Assembly (NCBI GenBank): GCA_021521415.1
Contig: JAIQDT010001663.1
Span: 372,001-436,000 of the forward strand
Origin: Bidens hawaiensis
Taxonomy: Eukaryota; Streptophyta; Magnoliopsida; Asterales; Asteraceae
DNA length: 64,000 nt
Direction: 5' to 3'
Shown: one piece after another, positions 51,606-64,000 of the stretch
Position numbering within the stretch: the first letter of the stretch is position 1
Layout: the number at the start of each line of letters is the position of its first letter
Position numbers and translations under genes: made by a program
Notes under the pieces: model-generated
Databases searched by the model: none
Seen by the model: the letters and a program-made list of their open reading frames with translations, nothing else
Told to the model about the DNA's origin: nothing

Positions 51606-53566
51606 TAAATTATATTATCACGTACAAATACAAATATTTGTGTGCGCTGTATACATGTGCATCATTATTGGTGCAGTTGACATTAATAGCTGGTAAAAAA
51701 ATGGCATTAATAACAAGGGGTGAATACAAAAGAAAAGGAAGTTTTGTAAGGAGGGCACAGTATAAGTCGGTTTAAAATAAGTCAGACCAAAAAGAAAAAT
51801 GATAATAAAATAGCACAGTTTCTTAAATATCTAAAAATGACACTGTCCTTTTAACAACTGTTTCTCTTTATTTAATCTAAGGTGATGGTTAATAAAGTTG
51901 TTCTTATGGAACGTGTTGTGGATGATGATCCAAGTAATTAAAATCTTAATTATAAATTTATAAGAAAATAGAAAGAAATTGTTAAAATTGACTTAAGCGT
52001 GAAAAAATAGATTTAGACAAATAAGGTTCCAGTATGCATTACACGTGACATGGCCTTATGGGGAGAGGAGTCAAGTGACAGTGAGCGCACACCCGTCCTA
52101 AGAACCAGGTAAATCCGTCTCTGATAACAACAAAATATTCAGCAAAATCTCATCTAAAGCAAAACTATTGGTAAGATCTAAAAAGAATGAAATCTATTGA
52201 TGTAGGCAAATCATACATCTATTTCAAGAGATAGAGATGCTGCTTTTAGTGAGACCATCGACTACATATAACATCAGTATATAAAGCATAAGTTTGATTA
52301 GTATAATTGAGATTTAAACTCGGCTCACACAAATGAGTTTATAATGAGCCTCATGGATTGTTTAAATCTTTATTATCCAATAACTAATTTTCACTACAAA
52401 TTAAATATTTGATTCGGATTCACCTTTAACTATATTGGGGGTTCTAGAACATTTAAAAAGTGGCTCTAACAACATTGTTGGGTTTTTGTATAGTTTAATC
52501 AAAACATGCTCCTAAATCCATTCCAAATGCCACCAGTTATCTAACTACAAAAGTTTATGTAAACATAAACAAACTATAACAGACAATTAAATTATCATAT
52601 ATCATGAATAGAATTATGTTTTTAGATTACAATTACACGTAGTGGAAGCATGTGTAGGCCTGCCATGTAAGAACTTAACATAACAGATTGAAAAAAAATT
52701 ATATTAGAAAGCAAAACACAAACGAATAATAAGGAAGTTTAGAGAGCACTTTGCGAAAGAAGCTTGTGGCACGATGAAGGGTTCCCGTTGGCTTTCCAGC
52801 ATATACATTTCAAGCAACTATGCAACCAACATAACATATATAAAAAATCATCAAACATAATTTGACGACAATCTTCATTCTACATTGCCTATTTATAATA
52901 TGTTTGGAGAGTTAAAATGGTTAAAACCGTTTTTAAACGGCTATATTACCATCAGAAAATGACTCCTAGCATTAAATCCAATTTAAAAATACCCGGTTGT
53001 ACCTGGTTTTTGGGTAGGAACTGTACTCGACCCGACCCTCACTGGTTCTAATGGGTATCCATACCTCTAGAACCCAGGCTCGACTTATGATAAAACCCGG
53101 TTCCGGTTGTACATGGTGAGGTCATGCCCATTTTCTACTTGATTTCTAGTTCCTAAAAATACTTGATTTGTGCACTTCTACTAGTAAGCACTCATATTGG
53201 AGTTATCAAAACCCGGTTTCTTTATTAATTTTGAGAATAAAAAACAGAGAAAACATGTAAAACATCATATAATAGAATCTCTAAAATAAAAAAAAAATTG
53301 ATAGAAGCAAGAGCGACCCTCTTTACCTAAATGTTAGTATTCATTAATCCATAAAACCTTTTAGTGTGTGAAATCAAACAAAACAATAAAATAATTAATA
53401 AAGACTCACGAAGTGAGCAGTCAAAACTAAATAAAAAAGATAAAAATAGAATAAAATTCTGAAATGACGTAAAAGCCCTTGAACAGCTCCTACTGAGTAT
53501 ACAAATCCCCCAATGTTTACATTATTACATTACACACAATCTCTCTATCCATACCAGACACCAAAG
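51606..53566. other. Intergenic DNA upstream of the TMN pair
   Basis: No gene recognised. A patch at 52990-53110 repeats ACCCGG/CCGGTT words, similar in flavour to the hAT subterminal repeats, without visible ends. The last 200 bp should include the promoter of the first TMN gene; no clear TATA box was fixed. Confidence 0.4.
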
Positions 53567-56500
53567 ATGTTGACTACGATGACCGTGATCCGGTGGTTTG
53601 TGGTGGCATTACTGGTGGTTGAAGTCCGTTCAGGTGCCTCCGATCACAAGTACAAACCTAACGACGATGTTCCTATCTACGCCAACAAAGTCGGCCCATT
53701 TCATAACCCTAGGTATCCTCAATACACTAGATCGCCTTCATTTTTATAGATCCCGTTCTTATTCTGCAACTCATATGTTTCAATTCATCATTTTGCTTGT
53801 TATTATACTGGTTAGTCGATTGGTTTAAGATGAATTAGGGTTTATGTTTTCTGATTTGCTGGATCTCTTATTCAATCGTTAAATTGTGTTGAAATTAGGG
53901 CTTTATGTTGTCATTCTCAATGCTTAACTTATAAATTCTCTAGTTATGTTGTATGAAACTTGAGTTTATGTTGTAACTGAAGGTTGGTAAACAGAAGTAC
54001 GGTAAAGATCTGAAATATTGATCTTGATCTAGCTTCTTTCGAGGCTGTTTTTTGTATTTTTAGTGAGATATGTGTGTTTTAATACTCCAAGTCTCCAACA
54101 TATATTATCTATAAACATAAATAACATTATTTACATAATTTTTAATATATTTAAGTTATTACCTGCTTATGTTTTAATTTTGTCTGACACTTGTTATTTT
54201 CAAAAACTATTCTGCTGTGAAACGTAGAGCTGGCAAATTGGGTACCTGTTTAGACACAATAAGACATGTTTAGCAAAAAAAGTACACTATGCAATTTTAT
54301 ACTTTTTTAAAACTAATTAAAATTAGGAGGCTAGGGTTCATCATTTCTCATTATTGACATATAAAACATGTAACTGCCACGCTCAAACCACCAAAACTAA
54401 GTTTTAAACATGTTTGGCACTTGCGTTAATCGCATCTCTACGAATTGCCATCTCTAGTGAAATGTACCGGTTTTTTGATACTTCTATCTATTATCTATAA
54501 ACATAAAGAACAGTATACATAATTCCAGTATATTAAAGTTTTATTATGCCTGCTTATATCTTCATTGTGTCTGATACTCATTTCTTCAATAAATAACTAT
54601 CTCTGTGCAGTGAAACATACCGGTTTTTTGATCTTCCATTCTGTTTACCAGGTGTGCATTTGTTGATAAATTACAATTTACCTTTTATTTTTGTGATTTT
54701 ATGTAAGTTATTGATCTTAATGTATTTTACCAGCTCATCTAAAGGAGAAACCAGAAGCACTTGGTGAAGTACTGAACGGAGACCGTTTAGTCAGTGCTCC
54801 TTATAAGCTTGAGTTTATGGTTGAAAAGGATTCAGAAGTTGTTTGCAGAAAAAAACTAACAAAAGATGAAGTAACTAAGTTCAGAAAAGCGGTTGCTAAG
54901 GATTATTATTTCCAAATGTACTATGATGACTTGCCTTTTTGGGGCTTTCTAGGGAAGGTTGAAAAGGACAAAAATGACCCTATTGAGGAAAAATATTACT
55001 TGTTTAAGCATCTTCATTTTGAGGTCCACTACAATAAAGATCGTGTGATTGAGATTAATGCAAAGGCTGATCCTACTGCTGTGGTGGATCTCACCGAAGA
55101 CAAAGAAACTGAGGTGGAATTTATGTACACGGTGAGGTGGAAAGAAACTGATATTCCTTATGAGAGTAGAATGGAGAAATATTCACAGACTTCTTCACAG
55201 CCACATCACCTTGAAATTCATTGGTTTTCAATTATCAACTCATGTGTCACGGTTCTTCTGTTGACTGGTTTCCTTGCCACCATTCTTATGCGAGTCCTTA
55301 AGAATGATTTTGTCAAGTAAGTTATTAAATGATTTAAACACAATTCTTTCCTTATAATGATTTGTTTTTATTATGGCTATTTGAAAAAAGGTATGCACAT
55401 GATGAAGAGGAAGCTGATGATCAAGAGGAAACTGGTTGGAAGTACATTCATGGTGATGTTTTTAGGTACCCGAAATACAAGTCTCTGTTTGCTGCCGCAC
55501 TTGGTTCTGGCACTCAGCTATTTTCCCTGTAAGTAGAATACTGGTGTATTGATTGTTTCACACTTTTCATCTTCACTTGGTTAGTTTTGAGTTGTGTTAA
55601 CTTTAACTACTTGTTGACTTTTTTCAGTGCACTTTTTATTTTTGGGCTTGCTCTTGTTGGTGTATTTTATCCATATAATCGAGGGGCTCTGTTTACTGCA
55701 CTGGTTGTCATATATGCACTTACTTCCGGGATTGCAGGCTACACAGCTGCCTCCTTTTATCACCAGCTAGAAGGAACCAACTGGGTATATTGTTAGTTAC
55801 TCTACTTCTTTTTTAAGGGACAATTTCATATATACCCCTGCAAACTGGAAACTATCATATATACTTATACAAAACTAAAAAAGTTAAGCATGCCCAGTTG
55901 CCCAGCCCTTACATAGTAGTTAGAATAGCATATATACCCAATTCTTAAAAAACAACTAAATATATGATCAAAATCCAAATAAAAGTTAGGGTTTAAACAA
56001 ATATAACATAAATGAGTAGAGTAGTCATTAGGTAAAAATTCATTTAAATTGGGTATATATAATAATATTTTTAGTTTTAGTTGGGCATATATTAAAATTT
56101 TCAATTTTGTAAGGGTATATATGATGTTTATTCTATTTTGAAATCAGTGTTAATAATCGTTAAATGTTATATTTGATTTTAATCAACAGGTGAGGAACTT
56201 ACTATTGACTGGCTGCTTGTTTTGTGGGCCTCTCTTTCTGACTTTCTGCTTTTTGAACACGGTTGCAATTGCGTACACTGCTACTGCTGCTCTACCTTTT
56301 GGTACAATAGTGGTGATCGTATTAATATGGACATTGGTGACATCACCATTGCTAGTATTGGGTGGTATTGCTGGCAAAAACAGCAAGGCTGAATTTCAGG
56401 CACCCGTTCGCACCACAAAATACCCAAGAGAGATCCCATCATTGCCTTGGTACCGTAAAACCATCCCTCAAATGGCCATGGCTGGTTTTCTTCCTTTCAG

Positions 56501-56980
56501 TGCAATCTACATTGAGCTTTATTACATCTTTGCCAGTGTGTGGGGCCACAAGATTTATACTATTTACAGTATCTTATTTATAGTCTTTATCATCCTCCTC
56601 ATTGTTACCCGCCTTTATTACTGTCGCATTGACTTACTTCCAACTTGCTGCTGAAGATCATGAATGGTGGTGGAGGTATGTATTATGCAATTACGTAACA
56701 TTTTTAACTTTTAACTTACTGTATTTAGTTCTTTGACTTCTATTTATAAATTGTTTTCAGGTCCTTCTTGTGTGGGGGGTCAACTGGTGTTTTCATATTT
56801 GGGTATTGCTTGTATTATTATTATGAGCGTTCTGACATGTCGGGATTCATGCAAACGTCGTTTTTCTTTGGGTACATGGCTTGCATTTGTTATGGTTTCT
56901 TTCTCATGCTCGGAATGGTCGGTTTTCGGGCAGCGTTGTTCTTTGTCCGCCACATCTACCGCTCAATAAAGTGTGAATAG
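53567..56980 (+). pseudogene. TMN: Transmembrane 9 superfamily (TMN/EMP70) gene, one-base frameshift in exon 6
   Basis: Endosomal/Golgi nine-helix membrane protein. Exons: 53567-53712, 54611-54651, 54734-55316, 55391-55528, 55628-55784, 56190-56675, 56761-56980; all GT...AG. Start either ATG 53567 (MLTT) or 53579 (MTVIRW, aligned with the paralogue's start). The signal peptide ends near VRSGASDHKY. Lumenal domain motifs: KVGPFHNP, SETYRFFDLPFC, YYFQMYYDDLPFWGFLGKV, PHHLEIHWFSIINS (start of membrane part). In exon 6 a run of three Cs (56608-56610) replaces two Cs in the paralogue. The frame shifts at about residue 495, adds RLYYCRIDLLPTCC, and stops at 56652-56654 (509 aa). The rest of the correct frame, including the C-terminal KCE (Golgi-type KXD/E signal) in exon 7, is undamaged. 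Could be a young pseudogene or a sequencing error. Confidence 0.88.
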
Positions 56981-58730
56981 AAGTTTAATGTTCATTCTGT
57001 AGTGGTAACATAGGTAGGTTCTGTTAGTTAATGGATTACACATTACAATTTATATGTGCTTGAGGTCTAAAAGCTTATAAGCACAAACACACTTCTTATG
57101 TAGACAATTCTTGTTTTGTGTCAGGCAGGAGTTGCTGTTCTTGTTGCTGCGGCTCAGGGTGGAATTATTAAGGCTATGAGAACTAGTTTACCTGATGATG
57201 AATGTTTTGATATGCTAGTTTGTGTTGTTTCTTTTAACGTTTAATAGGAACTAAATCATACCTAGTCAATTTTGGACATACCATTTTAATATGTAGCTTG
57301 TAATTAGATTAAAGTTTGTGTCACTTCAGTTATTGGCAACCTTTCTGTTTCCCCTCTACATATCCTTGGTATGATGCTAGTATCTATAAGTTTTGGAAGG
57401 AGGTCAAACTTGCAATCTGAACATGTCATTAGGACCACTTTGTGATTAACTATTACTATTATCATTATTATTATTATTATTATTTATTTATTTTTTAATA
57501 CAAAATATATTTTACAATGATCCATCTTCTAATTTCTTGTGGCCTATGTTATAGTTTCATCTTCAATTAACTAATCTTGGTTCAAGATTCATGTGATGCC
57601 CATGTAAAGTGACTTATAATACATGCTTAAAACTTCAATAACTAAAGCTATAATTACTTGAAATATTTTTAGAAGCTAGGGTTGGTATTAATATTCCTTT
57701 ACATTTGGTTCAATTGCTCGAGGATGGTTTTTATTTTATTTTATTTTTATCAAACTCGAAGGAATAGATAAATTTACTAATTGAAAGAAGATGCTTAATT
57801 CCTCCACATTATCTTTTGATTGTGTCCTTAAACCAGCTCCCAATGAAAGGACTTGTATCCTCAGGGAAGCTTCACAAAAGATTCCTGTATCCATAAGCCA
57901 TTTTCTTCACCAACCCGAATTCTAGAAATGGTTAGAAAGTTGTGTGAAGACACTAATTAAAGACGTAAATGAGGCTGCTAGATTCTGATTTGGTTTCACA
58001 AACGACAGGGACAAACCACTACTAAAATAACATCAATTATGATTTGCAAAAGTCCTTTAGCCTCTTTAGCTACTAGACCAACCAACACAACTGACAATGA
58101 ATGTGATGTACCAGAGCATGGTAATATACAATTCCAAGAACATAGAAGTGATGAGACTTGTCCTGTACTTAGATACCCGTTTGCAAATGAAGTCCGCGAC
58201 TGCTACTGATAGAGTCCATTGATCCATTAAAAAAATTGATATGTTAAATTGTTAATGCTAAACTTTAGGCAAGTGAATCAAGAACACGAGATTTGTAGAA
58301 CTCTCTACGACTCTTTTATTAAGAAAACGACAAACAAGAAAAACTTAATAATAATTAATGCATTGAACCTATGGTTATGTTACTATAATAAAGAAATTAT
58401 TATATTAAATATTCTCCAAAGACACTAAGAGCCCTCAATCTGATTTGGTGTTGAACACGTTTAACAGTTAACGGACGCGAACTCTCCACGGGTTGGTACA
58501 AAAGTTACCGGTGAAAAACTTGATATTCATAATATTAAATAAACAAAACATAAAGGACCGTTTATGTAACTTATTACATTTTTGAAAACGCACGAAAAGA
58601 CCCCTTGAAGAAACGTTACCGACTATATAAGGCCCCTAATATAGATTCAGAAACATACATGTATACAAGATCGGATCTATTGGTATCTAATCCAATCCAA
58701 TCCAATCCAATCCAAGTGACCACCAGAAAC
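56981..58730. other. 3' region of TMN copy 1 and intergenic DNA
   Basis: A 3' UTR intron is possible (57014-57124, GT...AG), as in the second copy. A microsatellite of TAT/ATT triplets lies at 57450-57492. A 56-codon frame at 58039-58209 (containing CDVPEHGNIQFQEH) is not recognised and probably a relic. A five-fold TCCAA repeat at 58690-58715 lies in the 5' leader of TMN copy 2. Confidence 0.5.
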
Positions 58731-61700
58731 ATGTCGGTGATACGGTGGTTGACGGTGGCGCTGCTGGCAGTGGCATTTTGCATCGGCGAAGTTCGATCGG
58801 ACGCCTCCGATCACAAATACAAACCTGGTGATGAAGTGCCTCTATACGCCAACAAAGTTGGCCCATTTCATAACCCTAGGTGACCAATCTTTTCCATACA
58901 CCTGTTAGATATCTGTTTGAAACGTTTAGTTTCATACATTTGGCTTTTGTCAACGAATTGGTGGATCTGATTTGGTAGAGTTAGGGTTTTTCTGTTTCTG
59001 GTTTGCTGGATCTCAGATTCTCGCTTTCAGTAATGTTAATTAGGGTTTTGTTTGCTTAGTTTTTTAATTATTGTTAATCGAGGTTTTAGATTGTTTGGTG
59101 ATGCTTCAGCTGAGTTTAGATGTAGGTAGTGTGGTAGAATTGGCTAATTGGGCGGTGGGATGGGGACTAGCTATCAATCCCGATTATTCCGGACATACGG
59201 ATTGGAATTTTTATATAGACACATATTTTTTTATTAAGTCATTTTTATATATACACATTTTCATATGTAAATTTTACACACACAGTTTTATAAGTAATTT
59301 TTTATAGAGAATGCCTGTTTATATAAAAATTTCATATAAAAATGTGTGTGCTGGAAATTGGCTGGGAACTGCTGCAAATTGCCGGAAATCAGCCGGAGTT
59401 AAGGCCAGAGTTAAGGTACGCAATGGGCACACATTGAGTCTGTTTATTAAGGGGTTGATATTAGGTAATAGGTGAGGCATAAATAGTTTTTTTTTTGCTC
59501 TGTATATTACTGCGTTAACATTATGAATATATGATTTTTTTACGTGTAGATCATTACATGACATTGCTAAATTATCCTTGATATAAATATTGTTGTTTTT
59601 GTGTCAACAAATACTTTTAACTGGGTTTAAATACATTATTAAGTTCTTAATCAACGATCTTTTATGGATCTTGATGTGCACTTTGTGAGAACAATCATGT
59701 GTATAGTTCAACCTAAAGATTAGGAGAACTGAGAGGAGTTATTAAGAAATGGCACAAGGGCCGTGTTTGATCTTGTATTGAACATATAAGAAATGCTAAT
59801 AAACTTACAATAATAATATCTAAATGTTGTTTAAAAGCCATTTGGCTCTTCTATCTTGGTACAAAACCATATTTCATGTCTTTGATTTGAGATTGCCAAC
59901 AAGTATTTGTATTTGCATGAATGCATGACATAAGTTTGGAAATGATATCTTTATTGTGGGCAAAGATAATTATTTTTTTTGTTTTGCTTGTTACATCATA
60001 TTTACTGTATTAACTCTTGCTTTGTAAAGCTCATTTTTGTATCTGTCTTATTCTACAGTGAAACATACCGTTATTTTGATCTACCTTTTTGTTTACCAGG
60101 TATGTATGCAAGTTTTTGCAGGCTCTTGGTCTTGTTTGTTATTGATTATTGTATATTGTTTTGCTTGACTTAAACTTATTGTTATTTGCAGCTCATTTAA
60201 AGGAGAAATCAGAAGCTCTTGGTGAAGTACTAAATGGAGACCGTTTGGTCAGTGCTCCTTATAAACTCGACTTCATGGTTGAAAAAGACTCAGAACCCGT
60301 TTGCAAAAAAACACTTACAAAAGCCGAAGTATCCAAATTCCGAAGTGCGGTTACCAAAGATTATTATTTTCAAATGTACTACGATGACTTACCTTTCTGG
60401 GGCTTTCTAGGCAAGGTTGGAAAAGACAAAAATGACCCTAGTGAGGAAAAATACTACCTGTTCAAACATCTTCATTTTGAGATCCACTACAACAAAGATC
60501 GTGTGATTGAAATAAACGCAAAGGCTGACCCTAATGCTGTTGTGGATCTCACTGAAGACAAAGAAACTGAGGTGGAATTTATGTACACGGTGAGGTGGAA
60601 AGAAACTAATGTTCCTTATGAGAGTAGAATGGAGAAATATGCTCAATCTTCTTCACAACCACATCACCTTGAAATTCACTGGTTTTCAATTATTAACTCG
60701 TGTGTCACGGTTCTTCTGTTAACCGGTTTCCTTGCCACCATTCTTATGCGAGTCCTTAAGAATGATTTTGTCAAGTAAGTATTTAAAGATTTAATTCCAA
60801 GTATTTTTGTATAATTTTTTCTTGTATTCCATTGATTATATAATTGTGGTTATTTGAAAAAAGGTATGCTCATGATGAAGAGGCAGCTGATGATCAAGAG
60901 GAAACTGGTTGGAAGTACATTCATGGTGATGTTTTTAGGTACCCGAAGTACAAGTCTCTTTTTGCTGCTGCGCTTGGTTCTGGTACTCAACTATTTGCTC
61001 TGTAAGTAAACTAAATAGTTCATGCCTTTCATTTCTGTTTATCTATTGTTAACATTAACATTAATAGATTAACTACCTTTTGGTTTTCAGTGCACTTTTT
61101 ATTTTTGGGCTTGCTCTTGTTGGTGTATTTTATCCATATAACCGAGGAGCTCTCTTTACCGCACTGGTTGTCATATACGCTCTTACATCCGGGATTGCAG
61201 GCTACACTGCAGCCTCGTTTTATCACCAGCTAGATGGAACCAACTGGGTATGTATAGGCCTGTAAATGAACCAAATGGACACGAATGGAGCATGCTAGTG
61301 TTTTTCGTTTAACTTAAGTTACTTAACGATTAAGCGATTGAACACAAGGGTTTCCTTGTTCATGTTCGGTTGTTAAGAAAATGGGTGTTTGTGTCCGTTT
61401 CTTTGTAGTATAAACAAAAGGTTCACTAATGTAAAAGAACGGAGATGGACATAATTGAACACATGAAAAAACATAATTGCGCAAAACTTTGAAGAACTAT
61501 TATATGTAAACATGTACATAAATCTGTTGGGTCTAAAGATTTACTAAAACTAGACTAAATTGTAATTGGCAATCAAAAAACTAAACTTCAGTGTAATGGG
61601 ATTAAATTTTTTTAAGTTATACAAACATAAATTAACATACATAAATGAATGTAAACAAATCAACATAAATGAAATAATGTAAATGAACATTCACAAAGAT

Positions 61701-62681
61701 AAGTTGACGAATGGGGGATGTTCGTTTGTTTGTTAAATAAACAAACACAAACGAATTTCCCGCTGAATGATTTACGAATAGTTCACTGAACGTTCGGTTC
61801 ATTTGTAGGTTTCTGTATGCAATATTTCTTATGTTACTCTACTTATATTATTTTAAATCAATGTTAATAACAGCTAAGTCTAATATTTTGATTTTAAACA
61901 ACAGGTGAGGAACTTACTATTGACTGGCTGCTTGTTCTGTGGGCCTCTCTTTCTGACTTTCTGCTTCCTAAACACGGTTGCAATCGCGTACACTGCTACT
62001 GCAGCTCTACCTTTTGGTACGATAGTGGTGATTGTATTAATATGGACACTGGTGACATCACCATTGCTAGTATTGGGTGGTATTGCTGGCAAAAACAGCA
62101 AGGCTGAATTTCAGGCACCCGTTCGCACCACAAAATACCCAAGAGAGATCCCGCCATTGCCTTGGTACCGTAAAACCATCCCTCAGATGGCCATGGCTGG
62201 CTTTCTTCCTTTCAGTGCAATCTACATTGAGCTTTATTACATCTTTGCCAGTGTGTGGGGCCACAAGATTTATACCATTTACAGTATCTTATTTATAGTC
62301 TTTATCATCCTTCTCATTGTTACCGCCTTTATCACTGTCGCATTGACTTATTTCCAGCTTGCTGCTGAAGACCATGAATGGTGGTGGAGGTATGTATAAT
62401 CTCATTTTGACATTTGCCTTTTGTGGTATGATAGTTGACTTGTGTTTTAAAATGTTATCAGGTCTTTTCTCTGTGGTGGTTCAACGGGTGTCTTTATCTA
62501 TGGGTATTGCTTGTATTATTACTATGAGCGTTCTGACATGTCGGGATTCATGCAAACATCATTTTTCTTTGGTTACATGGCTTGCATCTGTTATGGTTTC
62601 TTCCTCATGCTTGGGACGGTTGGTTTCCGTGCTGCGTTGTTCTTTGTCCGACACATATACCGATCCATTAAGTGTGAATAG
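58731..62681 (+). CDS. TMN: Transmembrane 9 superfamily (TMN/EMP70) protein, 7 exons, intact
   Basis: Exons: 58731-58879, 60059-60099, 60192-60774, 60864-61001, 61091-61247, 61905-62389, 62462-62681; all GT...AG; 590 aa, normal for the family. ATG 58731 (MSVIRWLTVALLAVAFCIGE, a signal peptide), then mature VRSDASDHKYKPGDEVPLYA. Lumenal N-domain with KVGPFHNP, SETYRYFDLPFC, DYYFQMYYDDLPFWGFLGKV. The membrane half starts at HWFSIINSCVTVLLLTGFLA, with nine predicted helices through exons 4-7 and ends RHIYRSIKCE, whose KCE fits the family's KXD/E Golgi-retention signal. Likely role in endomembrane trafficking or helix sorting. Exons 2-7 match copy 1 in length and phase, so this is a tandem duplicate. 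A likely 80-bp 3' UTR intron is at 62699-62778. Confidence 0.94.
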
Positions 62682-63260
62682 AAGCTTTTGACACTCAGGT
62701 AACATGTTCTACACACATGCTTGTGTAATAAGGTGATATGTATCATGTTAATGTATATGTTTTAGCTATGTGTTCCAGGAGCTGCTTCTGCAATTGCTGA
62801 ATGTGGAAGCTTAAAGGAAACTAGTATGTGGCCATGATGTTGAAGACCGTTTTATGTTTTATTAGGTTAATAAGATAAAAGTTATGTTTTGATATGCTAG
62901 TGCTTATGCTGTTTCTTTGCTTTTGAAAATAGGAAGGGAGATTGAACAATACACTCAATTTTGACACACACATATATAGACCCTTGTTTGTAATTGAACT
63001 CCATATCTATAGTGTGTTCATCTGCATCGGGTTATTGTTTTACATATGATCAGAAATACCAAAAACTAGTTAATGATCACCTATGTTGGAGTTGGAGTCC
63101 CCGTCTTCATCTTAAAATTTTAAAGATTCTCAATTTTCTTTCATCTGAATCATTAACTTTTAGTCACTGAAGTCTCATTTTTCTTTATCTTCAATCGTTT
63201 CGGTTTGTACCTTGGAGAAATACAATAAAAACGCATCTCAATGAGGCAATCGGGTTGATG
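62682..63260. other. 3' UTR of TMN copy 2 and intergenic DNA
   Basis: After the stop, 'gacactcag' followed by a GT...AG intron (62699-62778), then about 100-200 bp of likely 3' UTR (poly-A signals of type AATAAG near 62868). No further gene before the hAT end at 63261. Confidence 0.5.
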
Positions 63261-64000
63261 TAGAGATGTTCAAAACGGTTTGGGACTAGGAACCGGAACC
63301 GGTTCCTAACCGGTTCCTATATTCAAAACCCCCTTTTAAACCGGTTCCAGGCTCGAACCGGTTAGGGAACCGAACCGGTTCTCCCACCCTCGGACCCCTA
63401 ACCTATCTAACCGGTTCTTACCGGTTCCTAACCCGGTTCCTGTACCGTAACCGGTTCCAACCGGTTACAGTGTAAAAATTTTTTTTTTTTTTTTCGTTTT
63501 TCGTTTGCGATTTGAATCTAATCCAATAAAGATATTCATAGTTGACAAATGGAAGTCAAATGAACATTAATACACTTACTTATTGACAGAAACTACTTTT
63601 TCTGTCTTCAATTGTAGTCATTGTATAATGTCTTCAATAACTTTTCTAAACATGTGTTCCCCATCCATCATGCAAATAAAAGACTGGTAAACCATGGTGT
63701 GATATCTAAGCTTTCTTTTGTAAATGTACAGTTGAATATCCCACCTGTCATGTGTCTTCATTCTTGATCTGCTACTCCGTTGCACAAAAAGATATAATTT
63801 TGTGTCGTCTGCAAGGTCATTGACGGACATTAGATTCAAGTAACTAACCTATGTGTCCCTTTCGCCTGTTTTCAAAATTCCACATTAAAATCGTAATTTA
63901 CTACTAAAATCGTGCACAAAAATAAAAGGTTAAAATTTCTACTCTTTAAATGTTGACACAATTTTCAGTTCCATGTCATGTTGGGGTCGGTTTCGAGATT
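63261..64000. mobile_element. Left part of a hAT-like element running off the window
   Basis: Starts TAGAGATGTTCAAAACGG, a hAT-type terminus of the same form as 48448 (TAGAGGTG...), followed by about 200 bp of AACCGGTT subterminal repeats. No matching TGAACATCTCTA end appears before 64000, so the other end, and any transposase, lie outside. A minus-strand frame at 63618-63839 has no known motif. Confidence 0.55.

Noticed and set aside
58039..58209. 56-codon frame containing CDVPEHGNIQFQEH
   Set aside because: No family recognised, no signal peptide or splice context; noted only within the intergenic entry.

Overview
The window is nuclear DNA from a flowering plant. The evidence is AT-rich sequence, genes split by GT/AG introns, nested LTR retrotransposons, satellite DNA and an inserted piece of chloroplast genome. 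The protein sequences are typical eudicot. Abundant LTR-like elements whose ends read TGTCACACCCC... suggest the daisy family (Asteraceae), but that is an inference.

Layout. 1-4700 is intergenic, with one tRNA-type SINE (2537-2710) and a diverged direct repeat. 4814-9641 is an intact seven-exon glutamate decarboxylase gene (495 aa, calmodulin-binding C-terminus). 10249-37890 is a repeat block. It appears to be an old tandem satellite (unit about 369 bp, all copies in one orientation) broken up by a truncated Ty1/copia element (minus strand), a deleted Ty3/gypsy element of the Athila/Tat type (plus strand), and a series of solo-LTR-like insertions, each bounded by TG...CA and a 5-bp target duplication. 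Two of these (28964-31994 and 33956-36996) are the same family in opposite orientation and form a roughly 3-kb inverted repeat around about 2 kb of satellite.

Just past the satellite edge, 38070-38401 (minus) holds a small two-exon gene for a secreted 70-residue peptide with eight cysteines. Both exons are too short to stand out as ORFs, and I do not recognise the family. 41573-48070 is a colinear nuclear plastid insertion (NUPT) carrying cemA'-petA-psbJ-psbL-psbF-psbE-petL-petG-trnW-trnP-psaJ-rpl33-rps18'. Some of its genes are intact ORFs; petA, petG and rpl33 are broken. 48448-48804 is a non-autonomous hAT element. 49162-51600 is another solo-LTR-like element with a long-TIR Mutator-like element nested in it.

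53567-62681 contains two tandem genes for transmembrane 9 superfamily (TMN/EMP70) endomembrane proteins with identical exon structure. The upstream copy has a one-base frameshift in exon 6. The downstream copy is intact (590 aa). The window ends in what looks like the left end of another hAT element.

The genes do not form one pathway: the ordinary housekeeping-type genes (GAD, TMN) flank a transposon and satellite block. All homology calls come from reading the sequence; no database search was run.
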